Positions 1 to 9,056 of a DNA stretch of 64,000 nucleotides are shown in pieces. The translations under genes and the position numbers were made by a program. The notes beneath the pieces are model-generated. The model had not been told where the DNA came from. It did not search any database and saw nothing but the letters and a program-made list of their open reading frames with translations. Position 1 is the stretch's first letter; each line of letters starts with the position of its first letter. The stretch is from NCBI RefSeq assembly GCF_040359615.1, contig NZ_CP132942.1, positions 4,154,001 through 4,218,000 on the forward strand. The letters are read 5' to 3'. This DNA comes from Tunturibacter psychrotolerans. Its GTDB lineage: Bacteria > Acidobacteriota > Terriglobia > Terriglobales > Acidobacteriaceae.

Positions 1-23
1 GCCTCCTACCCACGACAAAGATA

Positions 24-58
24 TTTCTATACATTTCGTTTTGTTGCGCATATGTTGC
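24..58. promoter_or_regulatory. TTTC/TTGC direct repeats, AgaR-like operator candidate
   Basis: TTTC starts at 24 and 34, TTGC at 44 and 55, so the repeats are spaced 10, 10 and 11 bp. E. coli AgaR (DeoR family) is known to bind TTTC-rich tandem repeats, and a DeoR/AgaR-like gene lies at 19696-20553. The site is downstream of the permease at 188-1552 and probably serves a gene beyond the left edge. Binding is inferred. Confidence 0.4.
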
Positions 59-187
59 ATCTTCGAAAATGGAGCAATTCGAAACATGCGGGGAAGCGTA
101 TGCCAGGGAATTTATTGAGATGATCTGCGTTAGGCGGATCCAGCTCGGAACGGGTGCCAGGCCTGCTGAATCATGTGGCCGCGCTGG

Positions 188-1552
188 TCAGGCGGAATTA
201 GTGGGATCCGACCATTCCACCGCTGCCAGAGGCTTGTTTCCCTTCATCACGAAGTAGAGGAGCAGCCCGACTCCTACCCATGCGGCTCCCAGGAGTTTGG
301 CGTCAAGATTGAGATTCAGCCAGATGAACGTGCAAACGGCAAGACCGCAGAGCGGCGACAGTGCCGCGAAAACTACCTTTTCCTGGGAGCGGAACTTGTA
401 GTGAATAAGCGCCGCCGCGTTTACGCCAATGAACGCGATGAACGCGCCGAAGTTAAGCAGTTCCGCGCCCTTTTCAAAGGTCAACAGAAACGTACCGGCC
501 AGCGTGACGGCGCCCAGCAGCAGCACGTTGTTGCGCGGGATTCTCGTCTTCTCATTTAGTACGCCGAAGAATCGCTTTGGCAGCGCATCGGTGCGTCCCA
601 TTCCATAGAGCAGACGCGCGGCCCCGAATTGCGCAGCGATACCTGAGCCCATATTGGCGATCAAGAGCGTCGCATTCAGTAATTGAAAAAGAAACTTGCC
701 GCCGACGCGAAGGGCGACCTGCACGTAAGCGGTGTCGACCATGGAGGCCGGGAATGGAATGCGTGCCGGCCAAGCAAGCTGCGCAAGGTACACTTCGATC
801 GCGGACAGGACGCCAATCGCGAAGCAGGTGATGACCGTGGCCAGCAAGATGTTACGCCGTGGGTTTTCGACTTCCTCTGACATGGTGGAAATACCATCGA
901 AGCCGATATAAGTCAGCACCGCGATCGATGCGCCATGAAACAGGAGTCCGGGAGCGAAGGTAGCGGGATCGTAAAACGGCAGCAGCCATTGCCCACCCAC
1001 GGGACGCGCGACCAGCGCAATGTAGCGTATGGCATATGCGATGAAGACCACCACGACGATGCTCATCCCCAACGCGAGCAGAGCATTCACGCGGCTCGAC
1101 GTTTGCACGCCGCGCAGGTTCAGCCCGGTGAAGACCAGAACAAATGCAACGGCCCAGGCGGCATAGGGAATTTGGGGAATAATATTCTGGGCCGCCGCGC
1201 TGCACCAAATGGCGCAGATGATGGGATTCAGCATGTAATCCATCAGCATGGACCAGCCGACCACATAGCCAGCCAGGGGGTGAATCTCCTTGCCGACATA
1301 GGTGTAAGCCGACCCGGCGCTGGGATACACGCGCGCCATTCTGCCGTAACTCACAGCGGTAAACAGCATGGCCACCATCGCGATGAGGATGGTCGTCACC
1401 ACGTGTCCTCGCGCGGCATTGCTGACCACGCCGTAGATACTCATAGGCGCCGTGGGTTGAATGATGATGATGCCGTAAAGGATTAGGTGGCGAAGCTTCA
1501 GCGTGCGGCGGAGGCCAAGGGGCTCCACGGATCGATCGACAGTTGTGTCCAT
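188..1552 (-). CDS. APC-superfamily permease
   Basis: Inner-membrane secondary transporter of the amino acid-polyamine-organocation superfamily, about 454 residues with roughly 12 hydrophobic segments. The N-terminal helix with its GIIIIQPTAP stretch and the later GFDGISTMSEEVENPRR segment are typical of the APC fold and its conserved loop. I start it at the ATG at 1552, which has GAGG about 9 bases upstream; a GTG at 1576 would overlap the preceding gene. It is the last gene of a leftward unit after the alpha-galactosidase and the kinase-GatZ fusion. The family usually carries amino acids or amines, so in this setting it could import an amino sugar or another cargo; the substrate is not visible in the sequence. 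Confidence 0.85.
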   Translation of the reverse strand: MDTTVDRSVEPLGLRRTLKLRHLILYGIIIIQPTAPMSIYGVVSNAARGHVVTTILIAMVAMLFTAVSYGRMARVYPSAGSAYTYVGKEIHPLAGYVVGWSMLMDYMLNPIICAIWCSAAAQNIIPQIPYAAWAVAFVLVFTGLNLRGVQTSSRVNALLALGMSIVVVVFIAYAIRYIALVARPVGGQWLLPFYDPATFAPGLLFHGASIAVLTYIGFDGISTMSEEVENPRRNILLATVITCFAIGVLSAIEVYLAQLAWPARIPFPASMVDTAYVQVALRVGGKFLFQLLNATLLIANMGSGIAAQFGAARLLYGMGRTDALPKRFFGVLNEKTRIPRNNVLLLGAVTLAGTFLLTFEKGAELLNFGAFIAFIGVNAAALIHYKFRSQEKVVFAALSPLCGLAVCTFIWLNLNLDAKLLGAAWVGVGLLLYFVMKGNKPLAAVEWSDPTNSA

Positions 1553-1568
1553 ACGGGTGGATCCTCGG

Positions 1569-3953
1569 TCATCCACGAAGCGCTAACCCACAAGCATCGG
1601 CGTAGCGCGCCAGAGATTCCCGTACCTTATCATGAATGATGGAGACCGGATCGTTGCTGATTGTCCCGGTACGAATTGCCTCTGCCTGTCGAGGAAGATA
1701 TTGGCTGAGAAGAGGCAAGGGTGCGGGGTGTTCGCGAAGGTTTTCGAGCAGAACGGCAAGGGCCTTGGATATCTCGGCGTTCGGCCAGTAGTAGCGGATC
1801 CGGTCGCTCAGGCTGTAGGCCCTGGCAATGTGCTGCTGGCGCTCATCGCCGTGGTAGTAACCTTTCCAGTTTCCGGGATGCTCAAGCATCACCTGCTCGA
1901 TGATTGCCCGCAGATTGGAGCGCCGTTGCTCGGCAATCCACTCTTCCTCAATGCGTGCCAGGCCGAAGATTGCTTCCCGCATTACGAAGGTCAATTCAGG
2001 GCCGACTTTTAGAATGCCAAAGTGCCCACTCACAAGTTGGCGAAGCGACTCCGCCGTCTGATAATCCGTCGAATGTGCCTCGAAGACAATTCCATCCTGC
2101 TGCAGAATGGATTCGCTGAGCTGCATGGCCTTGTCTGGCTGGTAGTCCTCGACAGTGTCGTGGCCAAACTCAACGCCGGGCTGCACAACCACGCCGATGA
2201 TCCGATCCCAGGCGGACAGAAGGTTCCTTCGTTCGAAGGCCCGCCGGTGCACTTCCAGAGTCTCCCGCAGGCTCTCCGTTGAGGTGACTTCGATTTCCAT
2301 TTCCTCCACTGCGCCGCCGGGAGTAGGCACCTCAGTTCCGATAACGTAGACCGGGCGAGCCGCGGAGTTGTGCGATGCATTTTCGGCAACTTCGCATAAC
2401 CGTGCGGCACGTTCTGCAATCTCCTGGGGGGCAAGAGGCGTCGCATCATCGGCGCAGGCCATGCTGGCGTCCAAGTGAATCTTGCTGAACCCCGCATCCG
2501 CATACGCGGCAACCATGATGCAAGCTTTCTCCATGGCAACGCTGGCAGGCTCGTCCTTCCACGGATTGGGGCCAAGATGGTCTCCACCCAGGACGACTCG
2601 CTCAATGGGAAAATGCATCTCCTCGGCAATGGCATGAATGTAGTCTCGAAACTGCGCGGGGACCATGCCGGTGTAGCCTCCCTGCTGATTGACCTGGTTG
2701 CATGTCGCTTCAATGAGCAGCAAACTTCCATCGCGTGCGGCCTGCGCAAATGCCGCCTCCAGCACCAGGCGATTCGCAGTGCACACCGAGTAGATGCCTC
2801 GGCGCTTTCCTTCCCGGTTCTCCCGCAGCAGCTGACGCATCTCATCCACTGAATTGCGTGACGCTGCGGATTTTTCAAACTCAGAGGTCATGTTGGATAC
2901 AGCGGCCGGTCTCGGCTCAGTCGCAACCGTCACGACGGATCGGGTCCCCGAATTGGATGGCACAAGCTTTTCCTGCTGCCAATGTTGTTGGAAAAAAATT
3001 TCGCGGTATGCCCTGTCACAGAAGGCTTCCGTGCCGCCGGAACGCGTGACGGATAAGCCTCCGGTCAGATTTCCATAGGCGATACACGTTTCCAGCGGAG
3101 CCTTGCGAACCCATTTGTGCAGGAAGCCAGCGTCAAACGTGTCGCCCGCGCCCACTGAATCTTTTACTTCCACTCGAAGCGAAGGCACGTCAATGCGCCG
3201 GCCTTCGAAGTACGCGGAGGCCCCCGCTGCTCCTCGCTTCACAACCAGTAACGGCACCTTCGCAGACATGCGTTCGGCGGCGGGTTCAGCCTTGGCCATC
3301 TTGGCCAGCTCGCTCTCCGTGCACAACAGCACGTCCACCAGGGGCAGCACATCCTCAAGCACACCGGCCCACTTGTCTTCAGGGTCATCGTTCGTATCGA
3401 GAGACGTGGTCAACCCGCGCCTTTTCATCTCTCTGAATAACTCCGGGATATCGGCTGATAACTTGCGATGGAGAAACAAGGAGGATAAGTGAAAATGTTT
3501 GGCCGTTGCCAGATAGTCCAGATCCAGATCGTCGATCCCCATCTCAAACATGGCGCCGGGGTAAGTGAGTATCCGACGAGTCGTTGCGAAAGGAAGTATC
3601 ACGGTGATCCCGGTATTACTTCCAGAAGCCGACTGAACCACGTGATCCACCCGTACACCAGCGTCCTGCAGCCACCGGCAACACATCTGTCCCAGCGCAT
3701 CCCCGCCTACGCGCGAACTAAACGTAACCTTGCTGCCTAACAGCGACAGGTTATGCGCGAGGATGGCCGAGGAACTACCGAGGGTAAGCGTAAAGCCGCT
3801 GGCCAGCACTTCCCTTTCTTCCGGCAGCTCGCGCGGCGCACCGTAGACAATCAGATCGGGGTTCAGCTCTCCGACGATTGCAACGTCCGGTTGCTCCGAA
3901 GAACCTTTCTGCAGGCTGCTTCCTACTACTTCGCTTGAGTTCATACTCTCCAT
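1569..3953 (-). CDS. PfkB-family sugar kinase fused to GatZ/KbaZ-type domain
   Basis: A 794-residue two-domain cytoplasmic protein. Residues about 20-320 form a complete PfkB/ribokinase domain with the catalytic motif GAGDTFDAGF at about 268-277. A linker (about 321-367) leads into a full GatZ/KbaZ/AgaZ-type domain (about 368-785) with the stretch GGDHLGPNPW. GatZ/KbaZ proteins accompany the class II tagatose-1,6-bisphosphate aldolase; some relatives have been reported to act as fructose/tagatose-6-phosphate 4-epimerases. Inference: the kinase phosphorylates tagatose-6-phosphate or a related ketose and the second domain handles the same intermediate. No catalytic GatY/KbaY is in the window. 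An internal ATG at 2891 lacks a ribosome binding site, so one polypeptide is expected. It sits 132 bp after the alpha-galactosidase and immediately before the permease. Confidence 0.85.
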   Translation of the reverse strand: MESMNSSEVVGSSLQKGSSEQPDVAIVGELNPDLIVYGAPRELPEEREVLASGFTLTLGSSSAILAHNLSLLGSKVTFSSRVGGDALGQMCCRWLQDAGVRVDHVVQSASGSNTGITVILPFATTRRILTYPGAMFEMGIDDLDLDYLATAKHFHLSSLFLHRKLSADIPELFREMKRRGLTTSLDTNDDPEDKWAGVLEDVLPLVDVLLCTESELAKMAKAEPAAERMSAKVPLLVVKRGAAGASAYFEGRRIDVPSLRVEVKDSVGAGDTFDAGFLHKWVRKAPLETCIAYGNLTGGLSVTRSGGTEAFCDRAYREIFFQQHWQQEKLVPSNSGTRSVVTVATEPRPAAVSNMTSEFEKSAASRNSVDEMRQLLRENREGKRRGIYSVCTANRLVLEAAFAQAARDGSLLLIEATCNQVNQQGGYTGMVPAQFRDYIHAIAEEMHFPIERVVLGGDHLGPNPWKDEPASVAMEKACIMVAAYADAGFSKIHLDASMACADDATPLAPQEIAERAARLCEVAENASHNSAARPVYVIGTEVPTPGGAVEEMEIEVTSTESLRETLEVHRRAFERRNLLSAWDRIIGVVVQPGVEFGHDTVEDYQPDKAMQLSESILQQDGIVFEAHSTDYQTAESLRQLVSGHFGILKVGPELTFVMREAIFGLARIEEEWIAEQRRSNLRAIIEQVMLEHPGNWKGYYHGDERQQHIARAYSLSDRIRYYWPNAEISKALAVLLENLREHPAPLPLLSQYLPRQAEAIRTGTISNDPVSIIHDKVRESLARYADACGLALRG

Positions 3954-4085
3954 CGTTCATGCCTTAGAACAGGCGTGCTCTTTACGGATGCAGACCACGT
4001 CGAGCGTGATGCCCCAGGTATCCTCGCCCATCGAGGATTCGATTGTTGGTGTTGTAGACCTCCGTTCAAGATCCCGCACGAATGC

Positions 4086-6599
4086 CTATTGTTCACTTGG
4101 GCGCTTTTTATTCGCCGGCACAAACCGTGTGGGGATGGTGCCGGAGACCGAAACCGCAACTGTCTTGGAGCTCGCGACAGCATCGATCCCCATCGCAGTC
4201 ACCTGCACACTGTATGCTCCGGACTTGGTGTAGGTGTGTTGCACTTTCATCCCGTCTAATGTAACTCCATCGCCGAAATCCCAGTGGTATGTCAGCACCG
4301 GCTCCTCCGTAGACGTTCCCTCGGCGCTGAAATCAATTGTTTCTCCTGCTTTTGCTGAGGCTGCCGCATGCACTTCAAACGCGGGCGCCGCAGCAGCAAC
4401 AGCCTTGTCGATCAGTTTGTACATTCGAACCGAATGCGGAGGCTCGACAAGATTCATCTTTTCGGCTGAAGCATCGCAGCAGGGTTTATCGTCGAACACT
4501 TCCGTGATCTGGTAGGCACCTGGCTCCTTCAAACCGAGAGCCTTGAAATCTATGGACCGCGTGCGCTCCTCTTCTGTCCAATTGAAAATGGTAAGAATAG
4601 ACTGGCGCTTATCCTCCTTCAGCAGAAAGACACTGGGCTGCTTGTCGGCCTGCTCATAGGTCATCAGGTCGACGGGAAGGGACGAATGGCCCAGGCGAGC
4701 CATATTGATCAGGTCGGTATTTTTTACCAGAGCCAATCTCTCCGGGGATGATCCGAGGGTGGGCAGATCGTCACCAAGCTCAAACATGCCTCCGGACACA
4801 GCGGCCAGCGCGATCGATACCTTTGCCTCGTCGTGCGTGAGAGGATGCCGGCCTCCGTGCCATGAGTGATCATCCACGGTCTGGGAAGAGACCGTGAACG
4901 CATCGGGATCCGCGACAAAGAAATTGCGGTTCATGTAGTAGCGCGCTGCGATGCCGGAAGCAGCATCACGGCTGGCATCGAATGTGTGCCCGGTATCCTG
5001 AGAGATGCGCCCCGCGTCCACGATCCCAACAGGATTGAGCATTGGACTGCCATCCTTATCTAGAACCGTGTCTTCTCCGACCGCGCTACGGATGACCTCA
5101 AGGCCAATCCGCTGCGCTTCCAAGGCGGTTGTATTCGGACGATAGTAGGCCCCTTCGACCGCCGTGTCATCCATAAAGTCCATCTTGATAAAACGAACAC
5201 CCCAGTCGTGGAGCGTGCTATACGTCTGCTTGAGATAGTTCTGCGCTCCCGGGTTGGTCGTATCCAGCACATACAGGGGATCGTTGTGGTCTGTCACATA
5301 ACCAATATGAATCAACTCGCCTGCGGCGTTGTGCAGCAGCCAGTCCTTGTGGTTCTGATAAACCGACGCGCGGTCGGAGACTTCGTACGGGGCGGTCCAG
5401 AGGCCAAAGATGAGGCCATTGCGCCGTACCTCTCCGCCAATATATTCCAATCCACGCGGAAACAAGTTGACATCGGGTGTTGTGTACTCGCCGCGCGCGT
5501 ATTGGTATCCTTCATCGATCTGGTAGTAGATATACCCGCTGGGCTTTAGGTTCTCGCTGAGCCATTGCGCTGTTGTAACAGCGGCTCCCTGGTTGAGACC
5601 AAAGTAATACGCAGTCCAACTCCACCATCCGATCGGTGTCGGCGTATTCACTCGAGCCTTGTGCAGCAACCCCGCCGCGCGCCCATAGTGCTCCAACTGT
5701 GCGTGGTAGTCGGAGCCGACAGAGAACATGAGGCGCTCCGATGAAAGGCTATCTCCGGAGTGAACAGGAAGGCTCAGACTTACTTGCTCAGAGGCAGGCG
5801 ATTGCCTGAGCGATTCGCCTTTCATGATTTCCGTTGTGCCCGTTGCCACTGCTTCATACGAGAGAATCTTCGTGTCGCCGCCAGCCGGTTGCTCTTTGAG
5901 ATGGAAGATGGTTAAGAGCCGGTCGGACGTCAGTGCGCCAAGGAACAGGCTCTGGCCGCTGTCCCGGTTAAAGATGAGCTGGCTTTGCACCGCCCTATGC
6001 ACTCCGTGTGGGCCGTCGGCCAGGTCGCGAATCGCGAGTTGAGGCCGATCCTCACTATAACTGTCCGACAGGATGCGGTCCGCCGACGCGGGACCATTCA
6101 GATTGATGACCGGACCGCCCGCAGCGTGAAGAGTGCGAATTGCCTGAACAGAGATGGTTTGGCTCGTGGTATTAACCACCTTGACTTCAATCTCGCCCCA
6201 CGCCTGGTCGTGATACAGCTTGAAAGTACACACCAGATCCGGTGCACCTGCGAGGCTCGTATGTGTGACCGTGAGCTGCGTTCCCGAACCGAATTCGTCG
6301 TGAAAATCCGACCGCGCCGTCTTATGCTGCGGGTAGGCAGACGATTGCATCAGACGGCCGTCTACGTCGGCTTCCACACCAGACCGCAGCACAGGATCGG
6401 GAATTCCAGACCGTACAATGGAGTATGAACCGTCTGCGTTGATGCGTACCGACAACTCCTTCCCCTGGATCGAGGCCAATTCCCCTGGCCCGCTGTGATC
6501 GGTCGGCTGCTCCTGCATGTTTGCATACGCCTGGCTTCCAAGAGCCATCGCGGCCGCAACGAGCAGCACGCACATTTTTCGGCTATTCCATTGGTTCAC
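4086..6599 (-). CDS. Secreted GH27/36-type alpha-galactosidase (or alpha-N-acetylgalactosaminidase) with PKD domain
   Basis: An 837-residue secreted glycoside hydrolase. The best start is the GTG at 6599: AAGGAG lies 5 bases upstream and it gives a clean signal peptide ending near SQAYA. Residues about 30-310 are a beta-sandwich-like N-domain. The TIM barrel starts at GWWSW (about 324) and carries KMDF with the expected nucleophile Asp about 474, and a GRISQD segment whose Asp about 535 fits the acid/base of clan GH-D. The C-terminus (about 739-819) is a PKD domain with HWDFGDG. Clan GH-D covers alpha-galactosidase and alpha-GalNAcase, so the substrate is an alpha-linked Gal or GalNAc residue. 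It is first in the leftward unit with the kinase fusion and permease, and TTTC repeats lie upstream at 6825-6838. Confidence 0.88.
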   Translation of the reverse strand: MNQWNSRKMCVLLVAAAMALGSQAYANMQEQPTDHSGPGELASIQGKELSVRINADGSYSIVRSGIPDPVLRSGVEADVDGRLMQSSAYPQHKTARSDFHDEFGSGTQLTVTHTSLAGAPDLVCTFKLYHDQAWGEIEVKVVNTTSQTISVQAIRTLHAAGGPVINLNGPASADRILSDSYSEDRPQLAIRDLADGPHGVHRAVQSQLIFNRDSGQSLFLGALTSDRLLTIFHLKEQPAGGDTKILSYEAVATGTTEIMKGESLRQSPASEQVSLSLPVHSGDSLSSERLMFSVGSDYHAQLEHYGRAAGLLHKARVNTPTPIGWWSWTAYYFGLNQGAAVTTAQWLSENLKPSGYIYYQIDEGYQYARGEYTTPDVNLFPRGLEYIGGEVRRNGLIFGLWTAPYEVSDRASVYQNHKDWLLHNAAGELIHIGYVTDHNDPLYVLDTTNPGAQNYLKQTYSTLHDWGVRFIKMDFMDDTAVEGAYYRPNTTALEAQRIGLEVIRSAVGEDTVLDKDGSPMLNPVGIVDAGRISQDTGHTFDASRDAASGIAARYYMNRNFFVADPDAFTVSSQTVDDHSWHGGRHPLTHDEAKVSIALAAVSGGMFELGDDLPTLGSSPERLALVKNTDLINMARLGHSSLPVDLMTYEQADKQPSVFLLKEDKRQSILTIFNWTEEERTRSIDFKALGLKEPGAYQITEVFDDKPCCDASAEKMNLVEPPHSVRMYKLIDKAVAAAAPAFEVHAAASAKAGETIDFSAEGTSTEEPVLTYHWDFGDGVTLDGMKVQHTYTKSGAYSVQVTAMGIDAVASSKTVAVSVSGTIPTRFVPANKKRPSEQ

Positions 6600-7164
6600 T
6601 TGAACTCCTTCATTCTTCGCAGACAAATCACAAAGGGCGCCGGCATTGGTTTGCCAGCATTAAGAACAGGGCTCCAAGGATGAAAAGCCGCGAGCTCAAC
6701 GCCCAACATCCCAAGGACTATTAATAGATAGCCAAGGCTCCTCGGTTCTCAAAACATTTCATTGACAACTTCAATTGAACAGCCCTGACGCGCCCATCAC
6801 TTGGGTCAAGCGTACATTATCAATTTTCGTACCGTTTCAATTATGATCATATATAGCAAATTTCAAACGTCATCATGTTTCGCTATATTACGAATCGAAT
6901 ACTTTTGTGTCAATCGAGATTTTTGAGGCCCCCGAGTATCGCGGGACGATCTGCCTCCGAAAGGAAGGAGGAACGGCACGATGGAAGAGACGCCCTGCAC
7001 AACTGAAGTTCCCGAGACTTGCCCTACAAGCATCTAAAAATCTGTCCAAAACTAATGGAGGAAATACCGGAAGGCATAGGCCTGGGGTAGCGGTTGCATG
7101 AGTTTGGTCTCATGTAGAGGAACGATTTGGCGGAAGTGCAGTACGCCACCCTTGAGCCACTGCT
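6600..7164. other. Intergenic regulatory stretch between divergent sugar genes
   Basis: A gene-free stretch of about 565 bp between the leftward alpha-galactosidase and the IS5 remnant. The part from about 6730 to 6900 is AT-rich and holds the 10-bp-spaced TTTC pair at 6825-6838 plus further TTTC copies at 6861 and 6878. The remainder shows no gene I can recognise. Confidence 0.6.
6825..6838. promoter_or_regulatory. TTTC direct repeat, AgaR-like operator candidate
   Basis: TTTC occurs at 6825 and 6835, exactly 10 bp apart, in an AT-rich stretch upstream of the alpha-galactosidase start at 6599. The arrangement TTTCGT-N4-TTTCA matches that at 25230-25243. It is a candidate site for the DeoR/AgaR-like regulator encoded at 19696-20553; binding is inferred. 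Confidence 0.45.
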
Positions 7165-7310
7165 GAAAGGATCGTCGAAACGCACCTTCGCGAAGCTCAA
7201 CTGGTCACGCCGCCTCTCCAAAGACTATGGAAATATGTCATGAGCTCCGAGGAAACCATGACCTATATCGCCTTCGCTTATCAAATGCTGCGACGTTCAA
7301 CCTATTTCTT
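7165..7310 (+). pseudogene. IS5-family transposase C-terminal remnant
   Basis: Read across frames, this segment spells a patchy but recognisable IS5-type transposase C-terminus: FAKLNWSRRLSKDY in one frame, then MSSEETMTYIAFAYQMLRR in another. At least one frameshift and the missing upstream catalytic region show that it is dead. No terminal repeats were located. It lies between the divergent alpha-galactosidase and AgaS units, so an insertion once landed in their shared promoter region. Confidence 0.55.
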
Positions 7311-7529
7311 GGACAAGTTCTTAGGGCACCCGAGCACTCCTCCAGCACGATTACCTCTGCCTACGGGGAACCGGGTGGTCGAGCATGCGAAACTATTCCA
7401 GGATTGGCGGCGGATCATTTCGCGCTGAAAGTCCGTAATCGTGGTTTCGAAAAGCACAAAGTGAAAGTATTGACGGTTGCGCAACACACATATATTCTTA
7501 CGTAAGGCTTCGACTTCGATTTATTCGCA

Positions 7530-7546
7530 CGAAAACATAATTTTCG
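7530..7546. promoter_or_regulatory. Palindrome upstream of the AgaS-like gene
   Basis: CGAAAA (7530-7535), five bases, then TTTTCG (7541-7546) make a 17-bp palindrome ending 40 bp before the ATG at 7587. The symmetry suits a dimeric repressor such as the nearby LacI-type or DeoR-type regulator. The assignment is inferred. Confidence 0.4.
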
Positions 7547-7586
7547 ATGCTTTGAAGTTGACTCGACCTAAGGAACGGAGTTTTAC

Positions 7587-8705
7587 ATGGCAGAGCTTCC
7601 CAGCGTGCACGTAGAGAGCACCACCCACGGCACCCCCATCTACACACTCCCGGAGATTCTTCGACAGCCCCTCCTTTGGCCCACCACGCTTGAACGGGTT
7701 CTCTTAGCATCCGAAAAGATGCAACTGCCGGCCAGACTTTGCAATGCAGGCATCCTTGTGACTGGAGCGGGAACATCTGCCTACGCGGCCAGCGCGGTTG
7801 CGGCGGCTTGGCATAACGCATCGGCCATTCCTACGACTGACTTTCTATTGGATTCGAATCGTCATCTGGCGGACGTGGGGGCAGTGATCTCACTGGCTCG
7901 GTCGGGCAACAGTCCAGAAAGCGTCGCTGTCGTAGAGCGAATTCGAGAGATGAGGCCAGACATTTTGCAGTTTGCAATTGTCTGCAATGAAGATGGAGCC
8001 TTGTCTTACTCGGGTCTGGATGGGCTCATCGTGCTTGATCCGCGGACGAATGACCAAAGCCTTGTGATGACCAGTTCGTTTTCCAATCTGGTTCTTGCCG
8101 GACTAGCTTTGGCGCAACCTGATTCTGTGCCGGCAGCAGTTGAAGTTTTCAGCAAACGCGCGGCCGAATTGCTGCCCGAGATCGATGGCGTCTGCCGGCT
8201 TGTGGCAGATCGTGCACGAGACCGGATCGTGATGCTGTCCTCCCCACCATTGCTTGGCTGGGGCCGGGAAGCGGGACTCAAAACCCTGGAGATGACTGCC
8301 GGGGGCTTTCCTGTGGCCACCGAAACGTACCTCGGGCTTCGTCATGGTCCTATGTCCTTTGTCAAACGTGACACGTTGGTGATGTGCCTGCTATCCAGCG
8401 ATCCGGTCCGGCGCCGCTACGAAGTGGACCTCATTCATGAACTTCGTACAAAAAAGATCGGATACCTGGTCGGAATCGCCGATCCCCGCGAATCTGGGGA
8501 TTTATTCGACGAAGTCATCCCCTCCATCGCTCCAGAAGCGAACGACGATTTGCGTACGCCGTTTGAGATACTTGGCCCTCAACTTCTGGGCTATTACCTG
8601 AGTTTGCGAATCGGGTTAAATCCCGATAACCCCAGCCCGGACGGAGTCATCAACCGCGTGGTTCAAGGTGTGAAGATTTATCACGAGGCTTCCTCATCAA
8701 GGTAG
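7587..8705 (+). CDS. agaS: AgaS-like SIS-domain sugar-phosphate isomerase/deaminase
   Basis: A 372-residue cytoplasmic protein with two SIS domains, the usual AgaS length. Visible signatures are GAGTSAYA near the first phosphate-binding loop, SLARSGNSPES, the EMTAG segment with YLGLRHGPMSF, and the AgaS-type tail NPDNPSPDGVINRVVQGV. AgaS deaminates and isomerises galactosamine-6-phosphate to tagatose-6-phosphate and ammonia in the Aga pathway. GGAG precedes the ATG. It leads a rightward unit with the NagB-like gene and is divergent from the alpha-galactosidase unit. The kinase-GatZ fusion at 1569-3953 could take its product. The exact substrate (GalN-6-P or GlcN-6-P) is inferred from the AgaS-type tail. 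Confidence 0.85.
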   Translation: MAELPSVHVESTTHGTPIYTLPEILRQPLLWPTTLERVLLASEKMQLPARLCNAGILVTGAGTSAYAASAVAAAWHNASAIPTTDFLLDSNRHLADVGAVISLARSGNSPESVAVVERIREMRPDILQFAIVCNEDGALSYSGLDGLIVLDPRTNDQSLVMTSSFSNLVLAGLALAQPDSVPAAVEVFSKRAAELLPEIDGVCRLVADRARDRIVMLSSPPLLGWGREAGLKTLEMTAGGFPVATETYLGLRHGPMSFVKRDTLVMCLLSSDPVRRRYEVDLIHELRTKKIGYLVGIADPRESGDLFDEVIPSIAPEANDDLRTPFEILGPQLLGYYLSLRIGLNPDNPSPDGVINRVVQGVKIYHEASSSR

Positions 8706-9056
8706 AAGTTCGCCGACGAGTGAACGTCGAGGATGCCATAGCTGCCGCGCAAGAGCTCAGGCCATCAGTCCGTGGATTTGCGCGAGAGAACCGCCGAATT
8801 GATACCCGATCCAGGGAAGTCTGCTCTCCTACACGAATATCCCCTAGTCCCTACAGATTGCCGTCTCATCTTCGTTTCCAAGATTGCATTTCGCGAAGAA
8901 AATTACGCTGATTCCTGTGAAAATTTTCTTGACAAGCGCTTCGCTCAATCGTATTCATGGTGAAGATACTCCCGACGCGTATTGGGATTCAGTGCCGGTT
9001 ATAGTACGTGCCGTTCCATGACATTTCCAAACTTACTCACCCGCCAAGGAGTCAAG
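8706..9056 (+). other. Leader region of the NagB-like gene
   Basis: A stretch of about 350 bp with no convincing gene. It contains the promoter-like TTGACA/TATTCA pair at 8929-8957 and, just before the GTG at 9057, the ribosome binding site AAGGAG at 9046-9051. The NagB-like gene can therefore be transcribed independently of agaS. Confidence 0.5.
8929..8957 (+). promoter_or_regulatory. Sigma-70-type promoter for the NagB-like gene
   Basis: TTGACA at 8929-8934 is a perfect -35 box. TATTCA at 8952-8957, after a 17-bp spacer, is a fair -10 box. The pair lies about 100 bp upstream of the chosen start at 9057. Confidence 0.55.

Noticed and set aside
2030..2878. A 282-codon frame on the same strand as the kinase-GatZ fusion
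   Set aside because: An arginine/serine-rich shadow in another frame of the GatZ domain.
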